64,000 nucleotides of DNA from Saccharospirillum sp039982735 (GCF_039982735.1 NZ_JBDWXV010000003.1:248001-312000); one strand, 5' to 3'; counted from the stretch's first letter, positions 27,001-35,902 are shown. Numbers and translations: made by a program. Notes: generated from the letters alone by a model not told the origin.

Positions 27001-28031
27001 CCGAGCACATCCAAGCTGACCACCCAAACACCAATGCCACAGACGATTCGCGCAAAAAGTTGTTGTCGGTGCGTGACCTCAAAGTCTATTTCGACATCTT
27101 CCCCAAAGGGGCGATGCCGTGGACCAAGCCCCGCAAACTGAAAGCCGTCAACGGCGTCAGTTTTGATCTGTACGAAGGCGAAACGCTGGGCGTGGTTGGC
27201 GAGTCTGGTTGTGGCAAATCGACCCTGGCGCGGGCGGTCATCCGCATGCTGCCGGTTGAAGGCGGTGAAGTCGTCTGGCTGGGGCAGGACCTGGCGCCGC
27301 TCAAAGACAAAGCCATGCGCAACCATCGCAAAGACATCCAGATGATCTTTCAGGATCCTCTGGCGTCATTGAACCCGCGCATGACCATCGGCCAGATCAT
27401 CGCCGAGCCTCTGCAAACCCACTACCCGGAACTGGGCAAAGCGGAGGTGAAAGAACGCGTCGCCGAGATGATGAAAACCGTCGGCTTGTTGCCCAACCAG
27501 ATCAATCGGTACCCGCATGAATTCTCCGGCGGCCAGTGCCAACGCATTGGCATTGCACGGGCGTTGATTCTGAAACCGAAGCTGATCATCTGCGACGAAC
27601 CGGTGTCTGCTCTGGATGTGTCCATTCAGGCGCAGGTCATCAACTTGCTGATGTCGCTGCAGAAGAAAATGGGCTTGTCGCTGATTTTCATCGCGCACGA
27701 CCTGAGCGTTGTCAAACACATCTCGACCCGCATCATGGTTCTGTATCTGGGCAACGTGATGGAAGTAGCAGACGCCGCCGATATTTACCGGCAGCCACGC
27801 CACCCCTACACCCAGGCACTGATTTCAGCGGTCCCGATTCCGGACCCGAAAATCGAGCGCAACAAAGAAGTGATTCTGATCGAGGGCGACTTGCCCAGCC
27901 CGATCAACCCGCCTTCAGGCTGCGTTTTTCGCACGCGTTGCCCGAAAGCCGATGCCAAATGCGCCGAGCACAAGCCAGAGCTGGTGTACTCTAAAGGCAC
28001 GCATCAGGTGGCCTGCCACTATCACGACTGA
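26997..28031 (+). CDS. oppF: oligopeptide ABC transporter ATP-binding protein OppF
   Basis: Second ATPase of the importer, 344 residues. Walker A is GESGCGKST, the signature is FSGGQCQRIGIARAL, Walker B is LIICDEPVSALD and the H-loop is IFIAHDLSVV. The C-terminal cysteine motif is SGCVFRTRCPKADAKC. It is translationally coupled to oppD by a four-base overlap and ends the operon; a hairpin follows at 28044-28063. Confidence 0.95.
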   Translation: MTEHIQADHPNTNATDDSRKKLLSVRDLKVYFDIFPKGAMPWTKPRKLKAVNGVSFDLYEGETLGVVGESGCGKSTLARAVIRMLPVEGGEVVWLGQDLAPLKDKAMRNHRKDIQMIFQDPLASLNPRMTIGQIIAEPLQTHYPELGKAEVKERVAEMMKTVGLLPNQINRYPHEFSGGQCQRIGIARALILKPKLIICDEPVSALDVSIQAQVINLLMSLQKKMGLSLIFIAHDLSVVKHISTRIMVLYLGNVMEVADAADIYRQPRHPYTQALISAVPIPDPKIERNKEVILIEGDLPSPINPPSGCVFRTRCPKADAKCAEHKPELVYSKGTHQVACHYHD

Positions 28032-28043
28032 CCCGTGATAAAA

Positions 28044-28063
28044 CACCCGGCTCCGGCCGGGTG
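28044..28063 (+). terminator. hairpin terminator after oppF
   Basis: A 7-bp perfect stem CACCCGG/CCGGGTG sits 12 bases after the oppF stop codon, followed by GCCGCTTTCG. The T tract is weak, so termination may be partial or Rho-assisted. Confidence 0.5.
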
Positions 28064-28154
28064 CCGCTTTCGCAACAATCCATTGGCAATATTGCACTGA
28101 CCACAACCAATCCTTTGGTTACAATCCTGACAATCGTATTCCGCCACATAACCA

Positions 28155-28267
28155 GTGGTGGCTGCCGGGTGTGCTCATCCGGGGAAGTCCGCAGCAGGGA
28201 TGCTGCGGTCTAGGCCCCATGGACGGGTTCACGCCGACCCCGGATGAGCGCACCCGGTGGCCACCAC
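28155..28267 (+). repeat. large palindromic element, copy 3 of 3, in the ilvD leader
   Basis: Inverted repeat between oppF and ilvD. Arms 28155-28184 and 28238-28267 pair over 30 positions; the only departures are three wobbles (28163/28259, 28164/28258, 28172/28250), all G-U in plus-strand RNA. The core hairpin is 28189-28196 with 28201-28208 (tetraloop GGGA), then TCTAGGCCCC and GACGGGTTCACGCCGA. The right arm ends 18 bases before the ilvD start codon, just ahead of its ribosome site. Confidence 0.85.
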
Positions 28268-28285
28268 GAACCAAAGGACTCACCC

Positions 28286-30133
28286 ATGCCAGAGTATCGC
28301 TCCAGAACCACCACCGCCGGCCGCAACATGGCAGGCGCACGCGCCCTCTGGCGCGCCACCGGTATGAAAGACGACGACTTTCAGAAGCCCATCATCGCCG
28401 TTGCCAACAGCTTCACCCAGTTCGTACCGGGCCACGTTCACCTGAAAGACATGGGTCAGCTGGTCGCGCGGGAAATCGAAAAAGCCGGCGGTGTTGCCAA
28501 AGAATTCAACACCATCGCGGTCGATGACGGCATCGCTATGGGCCACGACGGCATGCTGTACAGCCTGCCCTCGCGCGAGATCATCGCCGATTCGGTGGAG
28601 TACATGGTCAACGCCCACTGTGCCGACGCCCTGGTGTGCATCTCCAACTGCGACAAAATCACCCCGGGAATGCTGAACGCGGCCATGCGCCTGAACATTC
28701 CGGTCATCTTCGTCTCGGGCGGCCCAATGGAAGCCGGAAAGACCAAACTGGCCGATCACGGTCTGGATCTGGTCGACGCCATGGTGATCGCCGCTGACGA
28801 CAGCGCCGACGACGAAACCGTCGCCGAATACGAACGCAGCGCCTGCCCGACCTGCGGCTCCTGCTCCGGTATGTTCACCGCCAACTCGATGAACTGCCTG
28901 ACCGAGGCCATTGGCCTTTCACTGCCCGGTAATGGCAGCACCCTGGCCACGCATTCCGACCGTCGCCGCCTGTTTGAAGAGGCAGGCCACCGCATCGTCG
29001 AGATAGCGAAGCGCTACTACGAAGGCGAAGACGAGTCGGTATTGCCTCGCAACATCGCTAACTTTCAGGCGTTCGAAAATGCCATGGCACTCGACATTGC
29101 CATGGGGGGTTCAACCAACACCATTTTGCACCTGCTGGCGGCCGCGCAGGAAGGCGAAATCGACTTCTCGCTCAAAGACATCGACCGGCTCTCGCGTCAG
29201 ATTCCACAGCTGTGCAAAGTGGCGCCAAACAACCCGAACTACCACATGGAAGACGTACACCGGGCGGGCGGCGTCTACGGCATTCTCGGCGAGCTGGACC
29301 GTGCCGGTTTACTGCACTCGCAGTTGCCGACCATCCATTCCAAAACCATGGCCGATGCCCTGAACCAGTGGGACATCATGCGCACCGACGACTCGGCGGT
29401 TAAGCAGTTCTTCCGCGCGGGCCCTGCGGGCATCCCCACCCAGGAAGCCTTCAGCCAATCAACCCGCTGGCCAACGCTCGATGGCGACCGCCAGAAGGGC
29501 TGCATTCGCAGTGCTGAAAACGCTTACAGCCAGGAAGGCGGCCTTGCCGTGTTGTACGGCAACATCGCCGAAGATGGTTGCGTGGTTAAAACCGCAGGCG
29601 TCGATGAGAGCATTCTGACCTTCACCGGCAAAGCCCGCATTTTCGAAAGCCAGGATTCAGCCGTCGCCGGCATTCTTGACGACCAGATCAAGGCCGGTGA
29701 CGTAGTGATCATCCGATACGAAGGCCCCAAAGGTGGCCCGGGCATGCAGGAAATGCTGTATCCGACCAGCTATCTAAAATCCAAAGGGCTGGGCAAAGAC
29801 TGCGCCCTGCTAACCGACGGTCGTTTCTCGGGTGGCACCAGCGGCCTGTCAATTGGCCACGCTTCGCCCGAAGCCGCCGCTGGAGGGGCCATTGCGCTGA
29901 TTCAGGACGGCGACGACATTGTCATCGACATTCCCAACCGGTCCATTAACGTCGACGTGTCCGATGCCGTCTTGGCCGAACGCCGAGCCGACATGGCCAA
30001 CCGGGGCACCCAGGCCTGGAAGCCCGCAGAGCCGCGCAAGCGCAAGGTAACCGGCGCATTGAAAGCCTATGCCCTGCTGGCGACCAGTGCCGACAAAGGC
30101 GCGGTGCGCAATCTGGACATGCTGGAAGACTGA
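28286..30133 (+). CDS. ilvD: dihydroxy-acid dehydratase IlvD
   Basis: Iron-sulfur enzyme of valine, isoleucine and leucine synthesis that dehydrates 2,3-dihydroxy-3-methylbutanoate (and -pentanoate) to the 2-keto acids. The 615 residues match the family length. Cluster-binding cysteines lie in SNCDKITPGM and SACPTCGSCSGMFTANSMNC, and LLTDGRFSGGTSGLSIGH is the C-terminal signature. I chose ATG 28286 (MPEYRSRTT), which has AAAGGA about eight bases upstream. An in-frame ATG at 28244 lies inside palindromic element 3. No other ilv genes adjoin it. Confidence 0.96.
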   Translation: MPEYRSRTTTAGRNMAGARALWRATGMKDDDFQKPIIAVANSFTQFVPGHVHLKDMGQLVAREIEKAGGVAKEFNTIAVDDGIAMGHDGMLYSLPSREIIADSVEYMVNAHCADALVCISNCDKITPGMLNAAMRLNIPVIFVSGGPMEAGKTKLADHGLDLVDAMVIAADDSADDETVAEYERSACPTCGSCSGMFTANSMNCLTEAIGLSLPGNGSTLATHSDRRRLFEEAGHRIVEIAKRYYEGEDESVLPRNIANFQAFENAMALDIAMGGSTNTILHLLAAAQEGEIDFSLKDIDRLSRQIPQLCKVAPNNPNYHMEDVHRAGGVYGILGELDRAGLLHSQLPTIHSKTMADALNQWDIMRTDDSAVKQFFRAGPAGIPTQEAFSQSTRWPTLDGDRQKGCIRSAENAYSQEGGLAVLYGNIAEDGCVVKTAGVDESILTFTGKARIFESQDSAVAGILDDQIKAGDVVIIRYEGPKGGPGMQEMLYPTSYLKSKGLGKDCALLTDGRFSGGTSGLSIGHASPEAAAGGAIALIQDGDDIVIDIPNRSINVDVSDAVLAERRADMANRGTQAWKPAEPRKRKVTGALKAYALLATSADKGAVRNLDMLED

Positions 30134-30140
30134 TAACGGA

Positions 30141-31472
30141 ATGAGAACTCCCTTCTCACGCCGGCTGGGCCTTGGTCTGGCCGGCGTTTTTGTGTTGATA
30201 CTGATCGCCATTGGGGCGCGGGCACTCAGCTGGGCGCCCGAGCCCTGGCTCATAGAGCAACTCAACGACGCCGGGTTCAACCTGCAAGCCGATACTTTCA
30301 GAACGGGGGAGCACCAGGGCTTCAGCCGCACATGGTACGACGTCGCCTACAGCAACGCCGACAACGACTGGGTAGCGTCAGCGATTCAGGTCAACCTCAA
30401 CCCGATGTCGGTGTTAATCGGCCAACCTCAGATTGAGACCCTGCACATTACCGATGGGTTCTGGTTCAGCCGCAGCCCGGGCAATGCCGACGCACTCACC
30501 GGCTTTACCCGCCTGCTTGATGCCCTCGCCCCACAACGGCTTGTCCTGAACGGCAGCAACCTGGTCCGTGGCAATCTGGAAATCACACAACTGGCCGCCG
30601 TGTTCGAACGCCGGGGAAGCAGCAACCGCTACAATGCACAGGTCACCACCCAATGGGCCTACAACGCCATCCGCGCCCGGGCGACCGCTGAAGCCGTCGT
30701 GCAATGGCGTGACTCCGCCGTGCGCATCAGTGAGGCCAGCGTCAGTTCCGAGCTCACCTCTGGCCCCTGGCCCGGATCCACGACCGGTCAGTGGCGCGAG
30801 GCCCGCATCAGTGATGCCCAACTGGCGATCGACTTCCTATCCTGGCACAGTACCCGCCAGCCGCTTGGCACCGAATTCCCGAATGGGCTTGAATGGGCGG
30901 GTGGTTTGGACGCAGTTCGTCACACGACCGACGGCTGGGCATTTTCCGGTCTGGATTCAGCACTGGCGTTCATGGTTCGCGACCCCGATACCACTTACCG
31001 GCTGGGCACCCAGGGGCAGGACCTAACGCTCAACAACGGGCAATTGTCCGGCTCATGGGCGATTTCAATGCGCTCCGAAACCCTTGGAGCAACGCCTTCC
31101 GACCTCACCGCCACCCTTCAGGGTGACGCAACAGTGAGCGATAATGACTGGCACTGGCAGGCACCCAAACTGTTACTGGGCATCACCCAAGACAACCAGC
31201 AACGCAGCCACAACCTCAGTGCCGCAAGCCTGGCGCTGACACCGGCCAACCAGCGGTGGACGCTGACCGATGGCGACTGGGTCATCCAAACCGCGAACGC
31301 GCCCGAACAGACATACGGCTTTGGCGCACTCACCGGTGCCTGGCCAGGCCTGGGGCTCATTGGCGCGCCCGACTGGACAACCCCACTGAACGACGACCTG
31401 ACCCTTTTACGCCGTAACCTGGAGTGGATAGATGCATTGCGACGCGAGCTGGTTTCAACACCAGGTTCTTGA
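30141..31472 (+). CDS. AsmA-like membrane-anchored periplasmic protein
   Basis: Protein of 443 residues with one N-terminal membrane anchor (LGLGLAGVFVLILIAIGARAL), then a long periplasmic part rich in beta-strand-like alternation (PQIETLHITDGFWFSR, LVLNGSNLVRGNLEITQLAA). The layout resembles a short AsmA/DUF748-type protein; AsmA homologues commonly lie just before mutY in Pseudomonas-like genomes. AsmA-family proteins are linked to lipid transport between membranes and outer-membrane homeostasis, but the assignment here is by architecture and position only. It starts seven bases after ilvD, and its last 41 bases overlap mutY. Confidence 0.6.
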   Translation: MRTPFSRRLGLGLAGVFVLILIAIGARALSWAPEPWLIEQLNDAGFNLQADTFRTGEHQGFSRTWYDVAYSNADNDWVASAIQVNLNPMSVLIGQPQIETLHITDGFWFSRSPGNADALTGFTRLLDALAPQRLVLNGSNLVRGNLEITQLAAVFERRGSSNRYNAQVTTQWAYNAIRARATAEAVVQWRDSAVRISEASVSSELTSGPWPGSTTGQWREARISDAQLAIDFLSWHSTRQPLGTEFPNGLEWAGGLDAVRHTTDGWAFSGLDSALAFMVRDPDTTYRLGTQGQDLTLNNGQLSGSWAISMRSETLGATPSDLTATLQGDATVSDNDWHWQAPKLLLGITQDNQQRSHNLSAASLALTPANQRWTLTDGDWVIQTANAPEQTYGFGALTGAWPGLGLIGAPDWTTPLNDDLTLLRRNLEWIDALRRELVSTPGS

Positions 31473-32484
31473 CTGGTATGACCACCACGGTCGTAAAACA
31501 CTGCCGTGGCAACAGGCCAAAACGCCGTATCGGGTGTGGATTTCCGAGATCATGCTGCAGCAAACGCAGGTGGCCACCGTCATCCCGTACTTTGAACGCT
31601 TCATGGAACGGTTTCCGACCGTAGAAGCCCTGGCCGATGCCCCACAAGACGAAGTCCTGCATCACTGGACCGGCCTCGGCTACTACGCCCGCGCCCGCAA
31701 CCTGCACAAAGCCGCACACACATTGGTTAACCGGCACAATGGCCAGTTTCCCGAAACGGTAGAGAGCGTCAGCGAACTGCCGGGCATTGGCCGATCCACC
31801 GCCGGGGCGATTCTAAGCCTGAGCCGGGGCACCTATGCCCCCATACTCGATGGCAACGTCAAACGGGTACTCAGCCGCTTCTTTGCCCTTGAAGGCTGGC
31901 CCGCCACCACCGCCAACCTGAAACAGCTGTGGGAATGGGCCGAACACCTGACCCCGGAAGCACGCGTCACCGACTTCAACCAGGTGATGATGGACCTGGG
32001 TGCCATGGTTTGCACCCGCAGCAAACCGGCCTGTGAAACCTGCCCGCTGCAAACGCAATGCAAAGCCTACCAGCAAGGCCGCACCGCCGAGCTGCCCGCC
32101 AAAAAGCCGAAGAAAGACAAACCCACCCGAGACACCTGGCTGTTGATCCTAAGCGCACCCAACGGTGAGATCTACCTGGAAAAACGCCCCCAAAGTGGCA
32201 TCTGGGGCGGTTTGCACAGTTTCCCTCAGTTCGAGAGCCGGGATCAGGCCGAGCAACACCTGGCGCTGGCTGGCCTGCAGCCGGAAATCGAAGACTGGGC
32301 ACCGTTTCGGCACACCTTCAGCCACTACCACCTCAACATTTACCCACTGTTCGTACCTCTGTCCAGCATCCCGGGCAGCGTACACGAGGCTGCGAGTAAT
32401 GCTGGCCTCTGGTACCATCCTGGCATCGCCAGCCAGGTTGGCCTCAGCGCCCCGGTGAAAGCCTTGCTGGGTCGGTTGTTCTGA
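31432..32484 (+). CDS. mutY: A/G-specific adenine glycosylase MutY
   Basis: Base-excision repair enzyme removing adenine mispaired with 8-oxoguanine. The 350 residues start with PWQQAKTPYRVWISEIMLQQ. The helix-hairpin-helix is LPGIGRSTAGAIL followed by the catalytic aspartate in PILDGNVKRVLSR, and the [4Fe-4S] ligands are in CTRSKPACETCPLQTQC. A C-terminal NUDIX-like domain (from about 225) recognises 8-oxoG. GGAG precedes the ATG by seven bases. The gene overlaps the AsmA-like gene by 41 bases and is followed by yggX. Confidence 0.96.
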   Translation: MHCDASWFQHQVLDWYDHHGRKTLPWQQAKTPYRVWISEIMLQQTQVATVIPYFERFMERFPTVEALADAPQDEVLHHWTGLGYYARARNLHKAAHTLVNRHNGQFPETVESVSELPGIGRSTAGAILSLSRGTYAPILDGNVKRVLSRFFALEGWPATTANLKQLWEWAEHLTPEARVTDFNQVMMDLGAMVCTRSKPACETCPLQTQCKAYQQGRTAELPAKKPKKDKPTRDTWLLILSAPNGEIYLEKRPQSGIWGGLHSFPQFESRDQAEQHLALAGLQPEIEDWAPFRHTFSHYHLNIYPLFVPLSSIPGSVHEAASNAGLWYHPGIASQVGLSAPVKALLGRLF

Positions 32485-32526
32485 ACCAGCAACACTCAGC
32501 GTCGAAACTCGAACGAAGGACACCCA

Positions 32527-32793
32527 ATGCCCCGTACCGTACATTGCCGCAAATACGATCAGGAACTCGAAGGCCTGGAGAAAGCCCCCTACCCCGGCCC
32601 CAAAGGCCAGGACATCTACGACAACGTGTCCAAACAAGCCTGGGAAGAGTGGCAAGCCCACCAAACGCGCCTGATCAACGAAAAGCACCTCACCATGACC
32701 GACCCGGCCGCGCGCAAATACCTGATGGAGCAGATGGACCGATTCCTCAGCGGGCAAGACTATGACCAGGCCGAAGGCTACGTACCGGAGTGA
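32527..32793 (+). CDS. yggX: Fe(2+)-trafficking / oxidative damage protection protein YggX
   Basis: Small conserved protein of 88 residues (family about 90) implicated in iron trafficking and protection of iron-sulfur clusters. Conserved features are RTVHCRKYDQELEGL with the single cysteine, the PYPGPKGQDIYDNVSKQAW segment and the C-terminal GYVPE. It lies 42 bases after mutY, whose product carries an iron-sulfur cluster; the pairing is common in Gammaproteobacteria. Confidence 0.96.
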   Translation: MPRTVHCRKYDQELEGLEKAPYPGPKGQDIYDNVSKQAWEEWQAHQTRLINEKHLTMTDPAARKYLMEQMDRFLSGQDYDQAEGYVPE

Positions 32794-32879
32794 CCCGCAG
32801 CCAGCTTGCACCGCGCTGTTCATAATCTAGCCAAAACCCGGGAATCTTTAAAAAAATCAAAGATTTAAACCAAAAAAGG

Positions 32880-32908
32880 TTGACGCCAAAACGGAAAATT
32901 CGTTTAAT
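32880..32908 (+). promoter_or_regulatory. promoter of tRNA-Phe
   Basis: A -35 element TTGACG and a -10 element TTTAAT (32903-32908) are separated by 17 bases. The discriminator after it is GC-rich (ACGCCTCG), as expected for a stringently controlled stable-RNA promoter. Upstream is an AT-rich stretch with a 7-bp inverted repeat (32843-32849 with 32859-32865) that could act as an UP element. Confidence 0.75.
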
Positions 32909-32951
32909 ACGCCTCGTTCGAGACGCACGGCACGCCGAGCACCGCGAACAT

Positions 32952-33027
32952 GCCCAGATAGCTCAGTCGGTAGAGCAGGGGACTGAAAATCCCCGTGTCG
33001 GTGGTTCGATTCCGCCTCTGGGCACCA
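32952..33027 (+). tRNA. tRNA-Phe (anticodon GAA)
   Basis: A 76-base tRNA with encoded CCA. The acceptor stem is GCCCAGA with TCTGGGC, the D arm is GCTC..GAGC, the anticodon stem is GGGGA/TCCCC around loop CTGAAAA (anticodon GAA), and the T arm contains GGTTCGATTCC. It is preceded by a promoter and followed at once by a terminator, and lies at the left edge of an AT-rich segment, a common integration position. Confidence 0.97.
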
Positions 33028-33045
33028 TCAAGATTCAGCAGAAGA

Positions 33046-33070
33046 GCCTGGCTTACGCCGGGCTTTTTTG
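33046..33070 (+). terminator. rho-independent terminator after tRNA-Phe
   Basis: An 8-bp stem AGCCTGGC/GCCGGGCT (one G-U) with loop TTAC and a run of six T, 18 bases after the tRNA end. This is a textbook intrinsic terminator, so the tRNA is transcribed alone. Confidence 0.9.
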
Positions 33071-33919
33071 TGCGTGGTAATAAATGATTCGAACTGCGTG
33101 TTCGTTATAAAGACACCCTTTCCTGTAATTCACCTTTTGAGTACCTTCGCAGCCCTAAACAGCCTTCCCTGGCACCTACCCCAGCTCATCATGAAAAACT
33201 ATCAAAAACTGACTTTTGATAGCCACATCATGTGAGTCTCCATAGGCCCTACCAGTGTGGAAGGCAAGGAACTGAGCACCCGGATGACCATCGTCGACAC
33301 CCGTGGGAAGACGGTGTGACCGACAACGCCTGCGAGTGGTGGTAACGCTGCGCCCGCAAACGTCTGACATCTCTACAAAGGCGCCAAATCCGATGTACCA
33401 CTGCCAGAGTGCAACCCCTACCTACTGAAAGACAACTTAACTAGAGCCCCCACCGGGCCGACGAAGGTACTTCACGCCTCCACTTTCCGCACTGGTTGGT
33501 CACCTGGTTCTGGGATGAATGGTATGCGGAACTGTGCCAGCCGCATGGGACTGGGAAGAAGATACGGGCCAATAATGAGGCTATTGACCTCGCACAATTA
33601 ACCAGGCTGCGTTGGGTGTCCGGCGGATTACCTGGGGCAAGCCGAAAGCCAGGACTAATTATTCTCAATACAATCGCTTTGTTATTTTCCACCGAAAAAG
33701 TGAAGGCACTAAGTCATCTTATAATAGTAATATATTAGCACATTATTATATTACGTATAACGCAAGATCATCTGGATGGGAAAAAAGCGACCCTGTTCAA
33801 ATAGTGGCAAGCACTGTATTCGCACAAGTCGCAATCGTCCTAGGCAATGGCTTAATGAGTACAATTAATCTAAGCTTGGCTACAATACAACAATAAAATG
33901 CGGTTAGAGGTAGTGCTCT
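33071..33919. other. AT-rich segment with no convincing gene, start of a probable decayed island
   Basis: About 850 bases between the tRNA terminator and the PAS/GGDEF gene. Composition falls well below that of the flanks, especially 33650-33900. Short frames exist on both strands (largest 33612-33896 plus, 94 codons), but none has a ribosome site or a product I recognise, and the more GC-rich part (33240-33600) is broken by stops in every frame, as expected of a degraded mobile or transferred gene. I see no exact second copy of the tRNA 3' end to mark an attachment site. Confidence 0.5.
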
Positions 33920-35587
33920 ATGAACCCGAGCGAAGAGTTTTACCGCAGACTTGCAGAAAACATGAGCGACTTAGTTGCGCTACATTCTCCAGATGGTCGT
34001 TATAAGTGGGTCAGCCCATCTTCTACAAGAACCCTGGGATATTCACCTGAAGAACTGATTGGTACGGACCCATACCTTTTATTTCATCCTGACGATCAAT
34101 TCTCAATTCGTAATGATACACACGTTAAAGCACTAAAAGGCGATGGAAACATATTAATCCGATATCGGATCCGCCATGCTGATGGGCATTACATATGGTT
34201 TGAAACATTAACGCAGCCGATCAAAAACGAAGATGGCCTGGTTGTTGAGCTACACACCACATCAAGAGATGTAACTGAGCAACAAGACCTGGAAGAAGTA
34301 CTAAGTCGGAACGAAGCAGTATACAGGACCTCATTGGAGAGTTTGGTGGAAGGCATTGTTGTACTTAATGCTTCCGGTGAAATTGTCACGATAAACTCAC
34401 AAGCAACCGTTATACTACCCTTTTTAGATGCAAAAAACTGTCAAGAATCACTTGAAGGATTGATAGACAAATTTATCTACCCAAGCGGTGATCGATGCCC
34501 TCCGGCAGAATTTCCGAGCTCACTAACGCTAAAGACCGGGAAAAGCTATACTCAGGTTCTATTAGGTATCCCATCCGCACAGAACCAAAAGACGCAATGG
34601 ATTTCGTTTAACTCGCGACCAGTTTTGAGTGAAATACCGCCAACACCCGAGGCTCCTGCTGTTATTATTTCTTGCTCGGATGTCACCGATCGAATTGAAC
34701 GCGAAGACCTGCTTAAGCTGTGGTCAACTGTCTTTCAGTATAGCAGTGAGTCAATAGTAATCATCAATGAACTTGGTGTCATCATAGACCTGAACAAGTC
34801 ATTTGAGCTTCTAACAAAAAGTGATCAATCCACTTGGATCGGAAAATCTGCAGAAACTATTACCGCAAACAGCCCATCTGAGACTATTTTTAGATCTGAG
34901 ATTTGGCCAGAGCTTGAAGAGTCTGGGCAATGGACGGGAGAGTTTTGGCTTAGGGATAAAAAAGGTGCAATACAAACAACCTGGGCATCTGTTACCCGCG
35001 TCGACCAAAGTGAAATTACTACCAATCACTTCATTCTGAGCATGAGTGATTTCAATGAGCGAAAAACACAGGAAGAGCTACTACGACACAACGCAGGTCA
35101 TGATGCGTTAACAGGCTTGCCAAACCGGCTACTATTAGCTGATCGATTTAAAGTTGCGATAAATACTGCCAGTAGGAACAATCAGAGATTTGGTTGCTTT
35201 TTCCTCGACCTGGACAAATTTAAACCGGTAAATGACCTTTACGGACATGCTGTTGGAGACAGAGTGCTGCAGATCATTGCTCACCGAATGGAGTCCATAG
35301 TTCGATCTATCGACACAGCCACCAGGATTGGAGGTGATGAATTCATTCTAATAATCCAAGGACTAGACACCGTTGAAGAGTACATTAATCTAGCAGAGCG
35401 TCTCGTCAGAGAGATATCAATACCTATTGATATAGGTAGCTGCCTCTTATATGTAGGCGCTAGTGTTGGTATTGCAATATACCCTGACCATGGAAGTTCG
35501 ATAGAGCAACTCTTGAGTGCGAGCGATGCTGCAATGTATGAAGCTAAGAGTAAAGACCTCGATATCTATATCGCGAAAGAGGTATAG
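33920..35587 (+). CDS. soluble PAS-GGDEF diguanylate cyclase in AT-rich DNA
   Basis: Protein of 555 residues with no membrane helix. It has about three PAS domains (roughly 10-120 with YKWVSPSSTRTLGYSPEELI, 125-240, 250-370), then a GGDEF domain (about 390-555). The active-site loop is GGDEF, with a preceding inhibitory RxxD site (RSID), so it should synthesise cyclic di-GMP under product feedback. Base composition and codon choice are clearly more AT-rich than its neighbours, which with the tRNA-Phe upstream and IS3 remnant downstream indicates horizontal acquisition. AGAGG lies about nine bases before the ATG. Confidence 0.9.
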   Translation: MNPSEEFYRRLAENMSDLVALHSPDGRYKWVSPSSTRTLGYSPEELIGTDPYLLFHPDDQFSIRNDTHVKALKGDGNILIRYRIRHADGHYIWFETLTQPIKNEDGLVVELHTTSRDVTEQQDLEEVLSRNEAVYRTSLESLVEGIVVLNASGEIVTINSQATVILPFLDAKNCQESLEGLIDKFIYPSGDRCPPAEFPSSLTLKTGKSYTQVLLGIPSAQNQKTQWISFNSRPVLSEIPPTPEAPAVIISCSDVTDRIEREDLLKLWSTVFQYSSESIVIINELGVIIDLNKSFELLTKSDQSTWIGKSAETITANSPSETIFRSEIWPELEESGQWTGEFWLRDKKGAIQTTWASVTRVDQSEITTNHFILSMSDFNERKTQEELLRHNAGHDALTGLPNRLLLADRFKVAINTASRNNQRFGCFFLDLDKFKPVNDLYGHAVGDRVLQIIAHRMESIVRSIDTATRIGGDEFILIIQGLDTVEEYINLAERLVREISIPIDIGSCLLYVGASVGIAIYPDHGSSIEQLLSASDAAMYEAKSKDLDIYIAKEV

Positions 35588-35902
35588 AATTCAGTCGGCC
35601 AAAGGTGCAGCATGGCAGAGGCTGGCAAGGCGATGGATGTCAACGTATCGGTTATGCTCCGCTGGGTTGATCAATTACGGCTCGAACGAGGAGGCCAGAC
35701 ACCCCTCAGTGGCAAAGCTACTACACCTGAACAACAGCGAATCCAGGAGCTGGCAGCCCAATTGCGCAGGGTCGAGCGGGAGAAAGAGATACTAAAAAAG
35801 GCTACTGTAGATTCAATTGACCACGTCCAGCAGCTGGTCGCCATCAGTTCTGATGCGTTCTCAACACACTTTACCACTGTCCCTTTTATCCACTACTCTT
35901 AG
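35588..35902 (+). pseudogene. remnant of an IS3-family transposase OrfA
   Basis: The frame from about 35595 to 35815 reads MAEAGKAMDVNVSVMLRWVD, then TPEQQRIQELAAQLRRVERE and KEILKKAT, the middle and leucine-zipper part of an IS3/IS911-type OrfA. The N-terminal end of the helix-turn-helix is missing, and after KKAT the sequence departs from the family (normally ALLM and similar) and runs into unrelated codons to a stop at 35902. No OrfB or terminal inverted repeats are seen. It marks the right boundary of the AT-rich island. Confidence 0.8.

Noticed and set aside
2411..28267. Palindromic elements as integron attC sites or REP sequences
   Set aside because: No conserved RYYYAAC/GTRRRRY ends or cassette genes as in attC, and arms vary between copies unlike REP/BIME units. 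Left as an unnamed family.
33612..33896. 94-codon frame in the AT-rich segment
   Set aside because: No ribosome site, no recognisable motif, and AT-rich low-complexity composition; probably noncoding decayed DNA.
33071..35902. Prophage or defence island at tRNA-Phe
   Set aside because: No integrase, phage structural gene, restriction or toxin-antitoxin gene and no second attachment copy could be seen; only an IS3 OrfA fragment and a diguanylate cyclase.
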